Assembly (NCBI GenBank): GCA_012719455.1
Contig: JAAYAJ010000048.1
Span: 1-36,755, forward strand
Source: Acidobacteriota bacterium
GTDB taxonomy: Bacteria; Acidobacteriota; UBA6911
Reading direction: 5' to 3'
DNA length: 36,755 nucleotides
Under the pieces are notes generated by a model. That model saw only the letters and a program-made list of their open reading frames with translations. It made no database searches and had not been told where the DNA came from. A program made the translations under genes and the position numbers. Positions 14,822 to 23,440 of this stretch are shown here, in pieces; position 1 is the stretch's first letter; every line of letters begins with the position of its first letter.

Positions 14822-14896
14822 GGGCGGTTAGCTCAGCGGCAGAGCATCGGTCTTACACACCGGGGGCCACTGGTTCAAATCCAGTACCGCCCACCA
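14822..14896 (+). tRNA. tRNA-Val (anticodon UAC)
   Basis: A complete 75-nt cloverleaf. The acceptor stem GGGCGGT pairs with ACCGCCC, the D arm is GCTC/GAGC, the anticodon stem TCGGT pairs with ACCGG (one T-G pair) around the loop CTTACAC (anticodon TAC), and the T arm ACTGG/CCAGT holds the loop TTCAAAT. Discriminator A and an encoded CCA follow. It reads GUA/GUN valine codons. It is convergent with the membrane-protein gene at 14957-15544, with no integrated element attached. Confidence 0.97.
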
Positions 14897-14930
14897 TTTG
14901 CCCCCAAGGATATCGTGGTATCGGGATCTT

Positions 14931-14946
14931 TCCCGCCCGGGCGGGA
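14931..14946. repeat. 16-bp perfect palindrome
   Basis: TCCCGCCCGGGCGGGA lies between the 3' end of the tRNA and the stop of the convergent membrane-protein gene. It may help end transcription, but it has no T-run and no loop of its own. Confidence 0.4.
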
Positions 14947-14956
14947 GACTGTCGGT

Positions 14957-15544
14957 TCAGTGGACCAGGGGTTCGTCGCCGCCGCTTTCCGGGTCGAGAT
15001 CGTGGTGCAGCGCGATGGTTTTCATCGCCTCCTGGTACTCCGTCTCGCTGATGACATTGCGCTCCCGGAGCCAGTCGAACTTGTCCATTTCGCTGTCGGG
15101 GTCGTTGTCGAGGTCGACTTCCGCGTACCACTGGCGCCACTGGGCCGTCCGGCGCCGGCTGAGTTCGTCCATCACCTCGTCATGCCGGCCGTCCCTGATG
15201 ACGAAAATGCGCCCCATTTCGGTAGCGATGACGGTGTACCTGGTTCTCAACCCCCGGTAGGCGAGGAGGGTGAGGAGGCCGATCGGGAGCCAGATCAGGG
15301 CGGCGGGCGGTTGCCCGAGCGCCAGCTGCACGCCGGTCAGGAGGAGTCCGAGGACGGTCAGGAAGATCCCCACGTCGCGCAGCCACGGGACCCGTTCCTC
15401 CAGTTCGCTTGCCTCGGTTGGGATATACCCGTATTCGACCGCAAAGGAGCGGCAGCCGCTTGCGTCCCTGATGGTATAGACCAGCTGCGCCTTGCCGAAC
15501 CTGAAGGTGGCCCGGTTTGATAAGTGTTTCTGAATGACTTGCAT
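14957..15544 (-). CDS. Two-helix membrane protein with SHOCT-like tail
   Basis: A protein of 195 residues I cannot assign to a named function. An N-terminal soluble stretch (about 1-55, with RFGKAQLVYTIRDASG) is followed by two adjacent transmembrane helices at about 57-93 (GIFLTVLGLLLTGVQLAL and AALIWLPIGLLTLLAY). A beta-rich segment (YTVIATEMGRIFVIRDG) comes next. The acidic C-terminus contains FDWLRERNVISETEYQEAM, which looks like the short SHOCT oligomerisation motif. The ATG at 15544 is the natural start, though a longer open frame continues upstream through the adjacent repeat element. The protein stands alone, convergent with the tRNA. Confidence 0.8.
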   Translation of the reverse strand: MQVIQKHLSNRATFRFGKAQLVYTIRDASGCRSFAVEYGYIPTEASELEERVPWLRDVGIFLTVLGLLLTGVQLALGQPPAALIWLPIGLLTLLAYRGLRTRYTVIATEMGRIFVIRDGRHDEVMDELSRRRTAQWRQWYAEVDLDNDPDSEMDKFDWLRERNVISETEYQEAMKTIALHHDLDPESGGDEPLVH

Positions 15545-15609
15545 GGTCCTCTTTCCCAAACCTGCAGCCCGACGGCCCGATGCCGGCGACCCCGATGATA
15601 TTACCACCA

Positions 15610-15788
15610 AAAAAACGGGGACGTCCCACTCGTTTCCCCTTTTTTGGAAAAGGGAGATGTCACATTCATTTCCTGCTTTTGCCAGGCGGACCATCCATGG
15701 AAAGGCCTGATGGTCGCCGTCAAATTTCACCCTCACCATCTTCCGCATGATAAGGAATTGGGAAACGAGTGGGACGTCCCCATTTTTT
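15610..15788. mobile_element. REP/MITE-like inverted-repeat element
   Basis: Two 29-nt arms (15610-15638 and 15760-15788) are inverted copies matching at 28 of 29 positions. Each contains GGGGACGTCCC followed by an ACTCGTTTCCC-type tail. The 120-bp interior holds a second hairpin (GGCGGACCATC near 15686 against GATGGTCGCC near 15710) and the phrase GATGTCACATTCATTTCC. No transposase is encoded. Elements with a GGGGACGTCCC core are, from memory, spread by REP-associated tyrosine (IS200-like) transposases; that link is unverified here. The copy occupies the gap between a minus-strand membrane-protein gene and folC. Confidence 0.75.
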
Positions 15789-15792
15789 ATAC

Positions 15793-15798
15793 TATAAT
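15793..15798 (+). promoter_or_regulatory. Candidate -10 of folC at the edge of the repeat element
   Basis: A perfect TATAAT starts five bases after the right arm of the inverted-repeat element and 119 bp before folC. The -35 region would fall inside the arm (TGGGAC at 17 nt, a poor match). If real, folC transcription depends partly on element sequence. Confidence 0.3.
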
Positions 15799-15916
15799 CT
15801 GCATCCGGAACGGTGGTGTGCCGTTTTCCATATTCCGTGGATCGGAGACTCATAACCGGCAGGCATTTCCGCGGCCCTCGGCTTGGCGGAAGCCGCCCGC
15901 TTCCCCCCCAATTCCC

Positions 15917-17242
15917 ATGAACCATCAAGAGACGCTGGATTACCTGGCCGCCAAGGGGAACGAGGTGTTGGTGATGCACCTCGGGCTGCACCGTACCCAG
16001 GCCATGGTGGAGCTGCTCGGCGATCCCCACGAAAAGTACCCGGTGATCCATATCGCCGGGACCAACGGCAAGGGGAGTGTCGCGGCCATGACCGAATCGA
16101 TCCTCAGGCATTCGGGACTGAGGACGGGACTCTACACTTCCCCCCACCTGGTGCGGGTCGAGGAGCGGATCCGCGTCGACGGTGAGCCGATCGCGGCGGC
16201 GGCTTTCGCCCGGTTGGCCGGCCGCATCAGGGAAGCGGAGGAGCGACTGCAGCGACACAACGTCATCGACCGTCCCCTGACCACCTTCGAATTTCTCACC
16301 TGCGCCGCCTTTCTGCACTTCGCCCGGTGCAAGGTGGAGGTCGCCGTCATGGAGGTGGGGCTGGGGGGACTGCTCGACGCCACCAACGTCGTGCGCCCCG
16401 TCGTCGGCGTGGTTACGGGAGTGGCGCTCGACCACCAGGATTATCTCGGCCGCACGATCGTGAAGATCGCGCGCGAAAAGGCCGGGATCATCAAGGAGGG
16501 GGTGCCCGCGGTTTCCGGATGCCTCGACCCCGTGGCGCAGAAGGTGGTGCGCGCCCGGGCGCGGGCGGTTGGCGCCCCGCTTTTGGAACTCGGGCGCGAT
16601 TTTTCTGTCCGGAACCTGAAGGAGAAGGGGGGGCGTGTCCGTTTCGACCTCGACACCCCGGACGGGGTGATCCCCGCGCTCGCCCCCGCCCTCCGCGGGG
16701 AGTACCAGGCGCGCAACGCGGCCCTGGCGGTCATGGCGCTGCGGAGCTGGAGGGCGTTTCCCGCAAGGGTTGGCGCGATCCGCAGGGGACTTGCCCGCGC
16801 CCGTTGGGAGGGGAGGCTCGACGAGTACCGGGCCGCGCGGCGCACCCTGCTCGACGGGGTCCACAACCCCGAGGCGGCGGGGCTGCTCCGGCAATACCTG
16901 GAGGGGAGGTCGGAAATCCACATGGTTTTCGGTGCGATGCGGGACAAGAACATCCGGGAAATAGGCCGGGTCCTTTTTCCCGCCGCCACGCGCCTCTACC
17001 TCACCCCGCTCGACAATTCCCGTTCGGCCGACCCGGCTGAAATCGCCGCTCTCCACCCCCGGCACCAGCCGCGCATGGAGCTCTGCTCCGACCCGCGCCG
17101 GGCGCTGGCGGCGGCCTGGGCCGCCTGTCCCCCTTCGGGACTGGTCGTCGTCACCGGCTCGCTCTACCTCGTCGGCGAGCTCCTGCCGGAGGTCGTGCGC
17201 TCGGCCCGAAGCCTGGCGGCTTCGAGCCGGACACGCACCTAG
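15917..17242 (+). CDS. folC: Folylpolyglutamate synthase / dihydrofolate synthase
   Basis: This 441-residue cytoplasmic ligase adds glutamate to folates and, in many bacteria, also makes dihydrofolate from dihydropteroate. The Mur-ligase-like ATP site is [18 protein letters not shown] (about 47-64). It is followed by the Y-TSPHL segment, a long central domain with [21 protein letters not shown] and the EKAGIIKEG loop, and a C-terminal domain with [10 protein letters not shown]. All family landmarks are present. The ATG at 15917 is chosen because the conserved N-terminal helix starts there; an upstream extension would run through the repeat element. Its TAG shares a CTAG with the stop of the convergent transaldolase gene, so the two genes overlap by four bases. 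Confidence 0.95.
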   Translation: MNHQETLDYLAAKGNEVLVMHLGLHRTQAMVELLGDPHEKYPVIHIAGTNGKGSVAAMTESILRHSGLRTGLYTSPHLVRVEERIRVDGEPIAAAAFARLAGRIREAEERLQRHNVIDRPLTTFEFLTCAAFLHFARCKVEVAVMEVGLGGLLDATNVVRPVVGVVTGVALDHQDYLGRTIVKIAREKAGIIKEGVPAVSGCLDPVAQKVVRARARAVGAPLLELGRDFSVRNLKEKGGRVRFDLDTPDGVIPALAPALRGEYQARNAALAVMALRSWRAFPARVGAIRRGLARARWEGRLDEYRAARRTLLDGVHNPEAAGLLRQYLEGRSEIHMVFGAMRDKNIREIGRVLFPAATRLYLTPLDNSRSADPAEIAALHPRHQPRMELCSDPRRALAAAWAACPPSGLVVVTGSLYLVGELLPEVVRSARSLAASSRTRT

Positions 17243-17895
17243 GCTTTTCCGGCCGAGGTCACCTTTTCCCAATCCTTCAGGAAACGCGCGAGCCCGATGT
17301 CGGTCAGGGGGTGTTTCAGCAGCTGTTCGAGCACACTGTAGGGCATGGTAGCCACGTGGGCGCCGAGCAGGGCCGCCTCGCGGATGTGCAGCGGGTTGCG
17401 GCAGCTGGCGACCAGGATCTGCGTCTCGAAGTCGTAGTTGGAGAAGATCTGCGCGATGTCGGCGACCAGCTCCATTCCCACCTGGCTGATGTCGTCGAAA
17501 CGTCCGACGAAGGGGGAGACGTAGGTGGCGCCCAGTTTGGCCGCCACGAGCGCCTGGTTGGAGCTGAAGACAAGGGTGACGTTGGTATGGATCCCGTCCG
17601 CCGTGAGCTGCTTGAGCGCCTTCATCCCCTCCTTGATCATCGGGATCTTGATCACGATGTTTTCGTGAATCTTCGCCAGGTCGTAAGCCTCGGCCAGCAT
17701 GCCCGCGGCGTCGGTGCTGACGACCTCGGCGCTGATGGGGCCGTCGACGATGCGGGCGATCTCCGTGATGATCTCCTTGAAGCTGCGCCCCTCCTTGCTG
17801 ACGAGCGAGGGGTTGGTCGTGACCCCGTCGATGAGGCCGTATTCGGCCGCCTCGCGGATCTCATCGATGTTGGCGGTATCCAGGAAAAATTTCAT
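17239..17895 (-). CDS. Transaldolase / fructose-6-phosphate aldolase (TalC/FSA type)
   Basis: A short 218-residue class I aldolase. It begins [16 protein letters not shown] and has TTNPSL near residue 27, the Schiff-base lysine in NIVIKIPM (about Lys83), [20 protein letters not shown] and the C-terminal [16 protein letters not shown]. This is the compact subfamily that includes transaldolase of Gram-positives and E. coli FsaA; motifs alone do not settle which reaction dominates. A GGAGGGG ribosome site precedes the ATG. It is the last gene of the dacB-hslVU run, 52 bp after the FN3 lipoprotein gene, and ends in the CTAG shared with folC. Confidence 0.95.
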   Translation of the reverse strand: MKFFLDTANIDEIREAAEYGLIDGVTTNPSLVSKEGRSFKEIITEIARIVDGPISAEVVSTDAAGMLAEAYDLAKIHENIVIKIPMIKEGMKALKQLTADGIHTNVTLVFSSNQALVAAKLGATYVSPFVGRFDDISQVGMELVADIAQIFSNYDFETQILVASCRNPLHIREAALLGAHVATMPYSVLEQLLKHPLTDIGLARFLKDWEKVTSAGKA

Positions 17896-17947
17896 GCGCT
17901 CCCCTCCTCCTCGGAAAAAATTCATAAGAACCGACCGCACCATGAGC

Positions 17948-19063
17948 CTACCAGATATCGTCCGCCGAGGGAACCTGCGGGGTGATGCCCACGGCCCGGG
18001 TTGCCGGGCTCGCATTGGAGTGGGCGTCGACGGCTTCGACCGCGTATTCGTAGCGTCCCCCAGCGGCCCCGGGGTCGCGGTAGGTCGGTACGCGGACCAG
18101 TTCCCCGATGACGGGGGCGAACGCTTCCTCCCCCGTGCGCCGCAGGACGCGGTAGCCGGCCACGTCGGGGGAAGGGGAGGGGGTCCAAAAAAGGACGATG
18201 TCATCCCCCTCGTGGATGGCGCTGAGATTCTCCGGGGGGAGGGGGGGGAAAAGGTCCCGGGTCGTAACCGTCGCCGCCGGCGAGGGGGCTCCCAGGGCCA
18301 CCGGCTCCCCGGGGCGCGCCAACGCGCGCACGACGTAATGGTAGGTCCTGTCGAATTCGAACTCCCGGTCCGCGAACAACGTCCCCTCCTGCGGTGCCGT
18401 GCCGAGAGGGACAGCGGGGAATCGCTCCGGATCCTCCGACCGGTAGACGAGATACCCGGCGATCCGGGGCGGGCGGGATCCATCCATGTTTTCGAGCGGA
18501 GGCTCCCACCGGAGCAGGATCGCGCTTTCGGTCACTTCCGCGCTCAACCCCGACGGCTGGACCGGGACCGGGACCGGCTCGATCCGAACCTGGTTGCTGA
18601 GCCCCGCGGCCCGTCCCCGGCCATCGACGAATGCGACGGCGTAGCGCAGGGGGGGATACCCGCCCGGGGCGGCCGCGATCGGGTCGCGGAGGACCAGGGG
18701 CTCCCCAGCCGCTACTTCGGCGAACTGTTTCCTGGGGAGGGAAAGAACCCGCCCGGCCTGGTCCAGGAAGTCCCTGCCGGGGAGGGGGTGCGGCAGCGGA
18801 CCGGTCTCGATGATCCGGAATACCTCCGCCCGCGCCGTGGTCACGGCACTCGATCCGTCGCTGTTTCTTTCCGGCGGGGTGATTTCGAGCACTACCTCCA
18901 TCCCCGCCTGGTGCGCCGACAGGTCGGTAGGGGGGGTGGGGAGGCGCAGCAGGGGCGGCTGCGGATCGGCGATCCGGGCGCACGCGATGAAGGCAAGCGC
19001 CAGGAGGGCGGCGGCCGCCGCTTTCCCCGTCCGGATGGATGGTCCGCTGCGTCGGGTCGTCAT
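17948..19063 (-). CDS. Lipoprotein with fibronectin type III repeats
   Basis: A 371-residue exported lipoprotein. The signal peptide has a basic start, an Ala/Leu-rich core and the lipobox FIAC (Cys about 28). The rest forms about three fibronectin type III modules (about 40-150, 155-260 and 270-365), each ending in the typical Y-Y/A-V pattern ([21 protein letters not shown] and YEYAVEAVD). No enzyme motif is present, so a cell-surface or periplasmic binding role is inferred. The ATG lies four bases after the hslU stop, so the two are almost certainly co-transcribed and perhaps translationally coupled. That pairing with a cytoplasmic protease is unexplained. Confidence 0.9.
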   Translation of the reverse strand: MTTRRSGPSIRTGKAAAAALLALAFIACARIADPQPPLLRLPTPPTDLSAHQAGMEVVLEITPPERNSDGSSAVTTARAEVFRIIETGPLPHPLPGRDFLDQAGRVLSLPRKQFAEVAAGEPLVLRDPIAAAPGGYPPLRYAVAFVDGRGRAAGLSNQVRIEPVPVPVQPSGLSAEVTESAILLRWEPPLENMDGSRPPRIAGYLVYRSEDPERFPAVPLGTAPQEGTLFADREFEFDRTYHYVVRALARPGEPVALGAPSPAATVTTRDLFPPLPPENLSAIHEGDDIVLFWTPSPSPDVAGYRVLRRTGEEAFAPVIGELVRVPTYRDPGAAGGRYEYAVEAVDAHSNASPATRAVGITPQVPSADDIW

Positions 19064-19067
19064 GGGG

Positions 19068-20468
19068 TCAGAGGATGTACCGGCTCAGGTTCTGGTCGTG
19101 GGCGATGTCTTCCAGCTTGCTGCGGACGTAGTCCGCCGTGATCCTGACCTCCTTCGGCTTGCGCTGCTTCCCCTCGAAGGAGAGGTCTTCGAGCAACGCT
19201 TCAAGGATGGTATGCAGGCGCCGCGCGCCGATGTTTTCCATGTTTTCGTTAACGGTGCAGGCCAGGCGCGCGATTTCGACGAGGGCGTCGTTGGCAAAGC
19301 TGAGCCTCAGCCCCTCGGTGCCGAGCAGGGCGATATACTGCTTGATCAGGGCGTTTCGAGGCTCCTTCAGGATGCGTACGAAATCGTCCTCCCCCAGGGC
19401 GCCAAGTTCCACGCGGATGGGGAAGCGGCCCTGGAGTTCGGGGATGAGGTCGGTCGGCTTGGAAATGTGAAAGGCGCCCGCCGCGATGAAGAGGATGTGG
19501 TCGGTGCGGACCATGCCGTAGCGCGTGCTCACGTTCGTTCCCTCGATCAGGGGAAGGAGGTCGCGCTGCACCCCTTCCCGGCTCACGTCGGGGCCGTGCC
19601 CCGATTCGCGGCCGGCGATCTTGTCGATCTCGTCGAGGAAGATGATCCCGCCCTGCTCCGCCCGGTCGAGCGCCTGCCGGGCGACCTGTTCCATGTCGAC
19701 CAGCTTCTGCTCCTCCTCCTGCATGATGTACTCGGCCGCTTCCTCCACCGGCATCCGCCGTTTCCTGGCCTTCAGTTCGGCCAGGCCCGAGAGGAGGTCC
19801 CTCATGTTGAACTGGAGTTCCTCCAGGCTGGAGCCCTCGAAGAACTGGAAGGCGACGGGGCTGACGGGGTGTTCGCGCACCTCAAGCTCGACGGTGCGCT
19901 GGTCCAGCTTTCCCGCCCGCAGCTGCCGGCGCAGCCTTTCGCGCGCCTTCTCGAGCCGGTCCAGGTCCTTGCCGTCGCCGAGGGCGCTTTTCTCCCCCGG
20001 GACGCTCGGCAGGGTTTCGAGCAGGAGATCGAGCAGGCGTTCCTCGGTGTTCTGTTCCGCCTTCTCCTCGATTTCGTCGATCTTCTCCCCCCGGACCATG
20101 TCGACGGCGATCTCCACCAGGTCGCGTACCATCGATTCCACGTCGCGCCCGACATACCCCAGTTCGGTGAATTTGGTCGCCTCCACCTTCAGGAAGGGAG
20201 CGTTGGCCAAGCGCGCGAGGCGGCGCGCGATCTCGGTCTTGCCCACGCCGGTCGGCCCGATCATGATGATGTTCTTGGGCATCACCTCCTCGGCCATCTC
20301 CTCGTCGAGCATTTGGCGGCGGATGCGGTTGCGCAGGGCGATGGCCACCGCCTTCTTGGCCGCCTGCTGGCCGACGACATAGCGGTCGAGTTCGCTCACG
20401 ATTTCCCTGGGCGACATTTCGTCCAGGCTGCGTGGGGGCCGCTTGCGGCCCGTGGACCTCTTCTTCAT
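19068..20468 (-). CDS. hslU: HslU ATPase subunit of the HslUV protease
   Basis: A 466-residue AAA+ unfoldase that feeds proteins to HslV. Near the N-terminus are LDRYVVGQ and Walker A GPTGVGKTE (about 74). An inserted I-domain spans about 120-250 and is rich in Glu/Arg helices. Walker B is GGIIFLDEIDKIA, followed by SREGVQRDLLPLIEG, the sensor region FIAAGAFH, an arginine finger in QGRFPIRVEL and the sensor-2 segment NIGARRLHT. The C-terminal SRYIL is the tail that docks into HslV. The ATG at 20468 gives the expected N-terminus with a short basic lead. It follows hslV by 80 bp on the same strand. Confidence 0.97.
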   Translation of the reverse strand: MKKRSTGRKRPPRSLDEMSPREIVSELDRYVVGQQAAKKAVAIALRNRIRRQMLDEEMAEEVMPKNIIMIGPTGVGKTEIARRLARLANAPFLKVEATKFTELGYVGRDVESMVRDLVEIAVDMVRGEKIDEIEEKAEQNTEERLLDLLLETLPSVPGEKSALGDGKDLDRLEKARERLRRQLRAGKLDQRTVELEVREHPVSPVAFQFFEGSSLEELQFNMRDLLSGLAELKARKRRMPVEEAAEYIMQEEEQKLVDMEQVARQALDRAEQGGIIFLDEIDKIAGRESGHGPDVSREGVQRDLLPLIEGTNVSTRYGMVRTDHILFIAAGAFHISKPTDLIPELQGRFPIRVELGALGEDDFVRILKEPRNALIKQYIALLGTEGLRLSFANDALVEIARLACTVNENMENIGARRLHTILEALLEDLSFEGKQRKPKEVRITADYVRSKLEDIAHDQNLSRYIL

Positions 20469-20548
20469 GGAATCCCGTTTCCCGAAAATGCCCGAACGTG
20501 GAGGGTGCACGCGTCCGGGGGAGCTGCGGAGCGCCCGCGCGCCGCCGG

Positions 20549-21094
20549 TTACAATTCCTCGACGATGATTTCGCTGTTGGTGAACACGCAGATCTCGCTG
20601 GCGATCCTGAGCGCTTCCTCGGCCACCCGAGCCACGGGCAGCTTGCTGTGGCGCAATAAGGCGCGCGCCGCAGCCAGGGCATAGACGCCGCCGGAACCGA
20701 CGGCGAGGATGCCGTCGTCCGGTTCGATGACGTCGCCCGTCCCCGAAATCAGGAAGACGGCCTTGCCGTCGGTGGCCAACAGGAAGGCTTCCAGGTGGCG
20801 CAGCGCCCGGTCGGTGCGCCATTCCTGGGCCAGTTCCACCGCCGCCCGGCTGAGGTTCCCCTGGAACTGCTCGAGCTTGGTCTCAAGCCGGGAAAAGAGG
20901 GCGAAGGCGTCGGCCGTGGCGCCCGCGAAACCGACCAGGACGCGGTCGTTGTACACGCGGCGGATCTTGCGCGCACTTTTCTTGATGACGGTGTCCCCGA
21001 GGGTGACCTGGCCGTCCCCCGCGATCACCGTGCGGTTCCCTTTTCGGATCAACAGGATGGTGGTTCCGTGAAATGTTCCGTTCCCCGGTGTCAT
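20549..21094 (-). CDS. hslV: HslV protease subunit
   Basis: A 181-residue threonine peptidase of the proteasome type that forms the proteolytic chamber of HslUV. The start [10 protein letters not shown] is a short lead before TTILLIRKG, so the catalytic threonine at about residue 11 would be exposed by processing. The [10 protein letters not shown] motif, the lysine in [11 protein letters not shown] (family Lys33 equivalent) and [13 protein letters not shown] are intact. The ATG at 21094 agrees with usual family length. It lies 47 bp downstream of an exported hypothetical gene and 80 bp upstream of hslU. Confidence 0.97.
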   Translation of the reverse strand: MTPGNGTFHGTTILLIRKGNRTVIAGDGQVTLGDTVIKKSARKIRRVYNDRVLVGFAGATADAFALFSRLETKLEQFQGNLSRAAVELAQEWRTDRALRHLEAFLLATDGKAVFLISGTGDVIEPDDGILAVGSGGVYALAAARALLRHSKLPVARVAEEALRIASEICVFTNSEIIVEEL

Positions 21095-21141
21095 AACGGG
21101 GGAGTATAGCAGCCCGCACCGAAAGTACAAGCAGGGAGCGC

Positions 21142-21678
21142 TCATTTGCGCCTCGCCAGGCGCCGGCCCAGGGGCTCCAGCCCCAGCACGCGCCAGTCCT
21201 CGCGGAAATCGGGCGATCCCAGATTCAGCCGGTTCACCCGGAGTACCAGCATTTCGAACTCCTGGCGGGACAGGGGGGCCAGCCGGAAATCCTCGTTCCC
21301 GATCCGTATGGAGGCGCCATCCAGTTCCACTTCCTGCCCGAAATCCCCTTCCAGGCGCACCCCGAAGGAGGAGCGCGGGTGGATCGTCAGGGCGGGGACC
21401 ATCATGGGTTGCTGGAAGTCGCCCGCCTCCACCGCCAGCAGGCGGCAGGCCGCCCGGCGGTTTCCGATCTCGAGCCGCACGTTCCGGGCCAGCAGGCGTG
21501 CGTTCCCGTCAGTCATCGATACGAAGTTCAGCAGCGGGATCCCCGGCTTCACCATCTCCACGGTGAAGATATACTCCCGGTCGGCGAAGGCGAAAAAGGC
21601 GCTCCGCCCCCTCCCCCCGGACTCCTCCTGGGGGACCCCGGAGGCCAGAAGGCCCAGGAGCAGGAGCCATGGCATCAT
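21142..21678 (-). CDS. Exported hypothetical protein
   Basis: A 178-residue protein with a signal peptide ([14 protein letters not shown]) and a mostly beta-rich mature part of unknown family. It has no catalytic motif I recognise; two cysteine-poor halves end in an Arg-rich C-terminus. AAGGAGG precedes the ATG, which overlaps the dacB stop in an ATGA junction, so translation is probably coupled to dacB. Together they suggest a role in the cell envelope. Only its position supports that. Confidence 0.8.
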   Translation of the reverse strand: MMPWLLLLGLLASGVPQEESGGRGRSAFFAFADREYIFTVEMVKPGIPLLNFVSMTDGNARLLARNVRLEIGNRRAACRLLAVEAGDFQQPMMVPALTIHPRSSFGVRLEGDFGQEVELDGASIRIGNEDFRLAPLSRQEFEMLVLRVNRLNLGSPDFREDWRVLGLEPLGRRLARRK

Positions 21679-23192
21679 TGTTCCCTCCTTTGCCCGGAGG
21701 CCGCGGCGGCGGCCGGCCCGGCCCCCCGGCGGAAGCGGGCCAGCCGTACCAGCGCCCGGTCCTGGATCTCCTCGGCTGTTTTCGCGGGGGCCAGGAAATT
21801 GCCGGCGATCATGGAAAAGGCGAACAGTTCGCCGTCGGCGCTGCGCACATATCCGCTGAGGGCGGAAACGCGGGAGAGAGTGCCTGTCTTGGCCCGGACG
21901 TTGTTTTCCGCCGCGGTCCCCCGCATTCGGGTTTCGAGGGTGCCGTCGACGCCGGCGACCGCCAGGGCGTCGTACCAGGGCCGGAACTGCGGATGCCGGT
22001 GCATGTGCCCGAGGACCTGCACCAGGATACGGGGACTCGCCAGGTTCATCCGGGAGAGGCCGGAGCCGTCGGCGTACGCGTATCCTGTTTTCGGAATCCC
22101 CGCCGCCGCGAGCGTTTCCTCCACGACGGCGATCCCCCGGGCCGCGGATCCCTCCCCTCCAATCTCCATGCCGAGCGCGCGCAGGAGGGTCTCGCTCGGG
22201 AGGTTCAGGCTCCGTTTCATGATCGGGGGTAGGATGTCCGAAAGGGGAGGGGAATGGTGGGTCCAGAGGATGCGGGTTGGGGCGCCCCCGGAGCCCTCTT
22301 CCCCGACGTCGCATCGCGAGACATCGATCCCCTCGCTGTTGAGCGCGTGCCTGAGGGCCGCCAGGTAGTAGCGGGCCGGGCGCTTTACGGAGGCGGTGCG
22401 CTCAAGCGGCGGACCGCCCAGCGGCACCGTCCCACGGACGGTGATAGCGTCCTCGTTCCCGCCGTCGGCGATCTCCATCCGCGCGCGGGCCGAACGGGCC
22501 CCGGTGACCATTTCGCTGATGACGGCAGGGTAGCCGACATGGGGCTCCACGGCGAGCGAGGGGGGGGAGCCGACGGCGGGACCGGGGGATACCCGGATCC
22601 TCACCAGGTTTTCGTTGAACTGCAGCGCGCTCACCCCGGCCGCATACCCTTCCTTCAGGTCGTCCCAGGCCCAGCCGATGCCGTGGGCGGGCGCGGGGAG
22701 GGGGGCGCCCGGCACAAGTTTCCCCGCGATGGCCCGGATCCCCATCCCCCGGAGGCGCGTGGCCCAGAGGCGGAAGGGGTGAAAGGGGTCGCCGGGCGGA
22801 ATCCTTGAGGAACTGGAGGGGTCGCCGGACCCCGTGACGATCAGGTTCCCCTCGAGGCGGCCGTCGACGACGGGGCCGTCGGCGGCCAGGTGCGTCCGGA
22901 AGCGGTAGTCGGGGCCGAGCCGCAGCAGGGCGGCGGCGGCGGTCAGGAGTTTCATGTTGGAGGCGGGGACCTGGAGTTTGTGGGCGTTCTTTTCGTAGAC
23001 CGTTTCACCGCGGGCGAGCGCGACGACCTCGACCCCCCACTGCCCCTCCTGCAAACGGGGGTCGGAAAAAATGTCCTCCAGTTCGGCGCGCAGCTCCTCT
23101 ACCCCTGCCGCCGCGGCGGCGGGGAAGGAGAGAAGCGCCGCGGCCAGGAGGAGACAGGAACATGCGAAGGTCACCAGCGGTGGCCGTTTCAT
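21675..23192 (-). CDS. dacB: D-alanyl-D-alanine carboxypeptidase/endopeptidase (PBP4 type)
   Basis: A periplasmic peptidase S13 of 505 residues that trims peptidoglycan peptides. A cleavable signal peptide (about 1-29) is followed by the active-site SNMK (Ser78 to Lys81), the SGLSRMN element and the KTG triad in VRAKTGTLSRVSALSGY. The large insertion between the first two motifs, typical of the PBP4/DacB class, is present. The ATG at 23192 gives a proper signal sequence. It begins a probable six-gene operon ending with the transaldolase gene. Confidence 0.94.
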   Translation of the reverse strand: MKRPPLVTFACSCLLLAAALLSFPAAAAAGVEELRAELEDIFSDPRLQEGQWGVEVVALARGETVYEKNAHKLQVPASNMKLLTAAAALLRLGPDYRFRTHLAADGPVVDGRLEGNLIVTGSGDPSSSSRIPPGDPFHPFRLWATRLRGMGIRAIAGKLVPGAPLPAPAHGIGWAWDDLKEGYAAGVSALQFNENLVRIRVSPGPAVGSPPSLAVEPHVGYPAVISEMVTGARSARARMEIADGGNEDAITVRGTVPLGGPPLERTASVKRPARYYLAALRHALNSEGIDVSRCDVGEEGSGGAPTRILWTHHSPPLSDILPPIMKRSLNLPSETLLRALGMEIGGEGSAARGIAVVEETLAAAGIPKTGYAYADGSGLSRMNLASPRILVQVLGHMHRHPQFRPWYDALAVAGVDGTLETRMRGTAAENNVRAKTGTLSRVSALSGYVRSADGELFAFSMIAGNFLAPAKTAEEIQDRALVRLARFRRGAGPAAAAASGQRREQ

Positions 23193-23440
23193 ATCGGTGG
23201 CCGTTTTCCCTTACCTGTTTTACGTCGAACGGTATTTTGCGGCGCAATCCGTTTATCTGCGCCACCTAACCATGCCGGAATGATTGTAACATGGGGATAG
23301 GCCGCCCGTGTCCCCCTCCCGAAAGGAGCGCGTCTCCAATTAATCGCTTGCGTGCCGTCCGGAACCGGTGCCACACTTAGCCCACACGATGTCGCCCCCG
23401 GATATCGTCTTGCCGGGGGATATCAAGGGGAGGAGTCGGG

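Noticed and set aside
14822-15788. Integrated island at the tRNA-Val gene
   Set aside because: No integrase gene and no repeated tRNA 3' end were found; the inverted-repeat element lies 714 bp away and has no match to the tRNA.
14957-17272. A 771-codon minus-strand frame spanning the membrane-protein gene, the repeat element and most of folC
   Set aside because: Only its last 195 codons match a sensible protein with transmembrane segments; the rest is antisense to folC.
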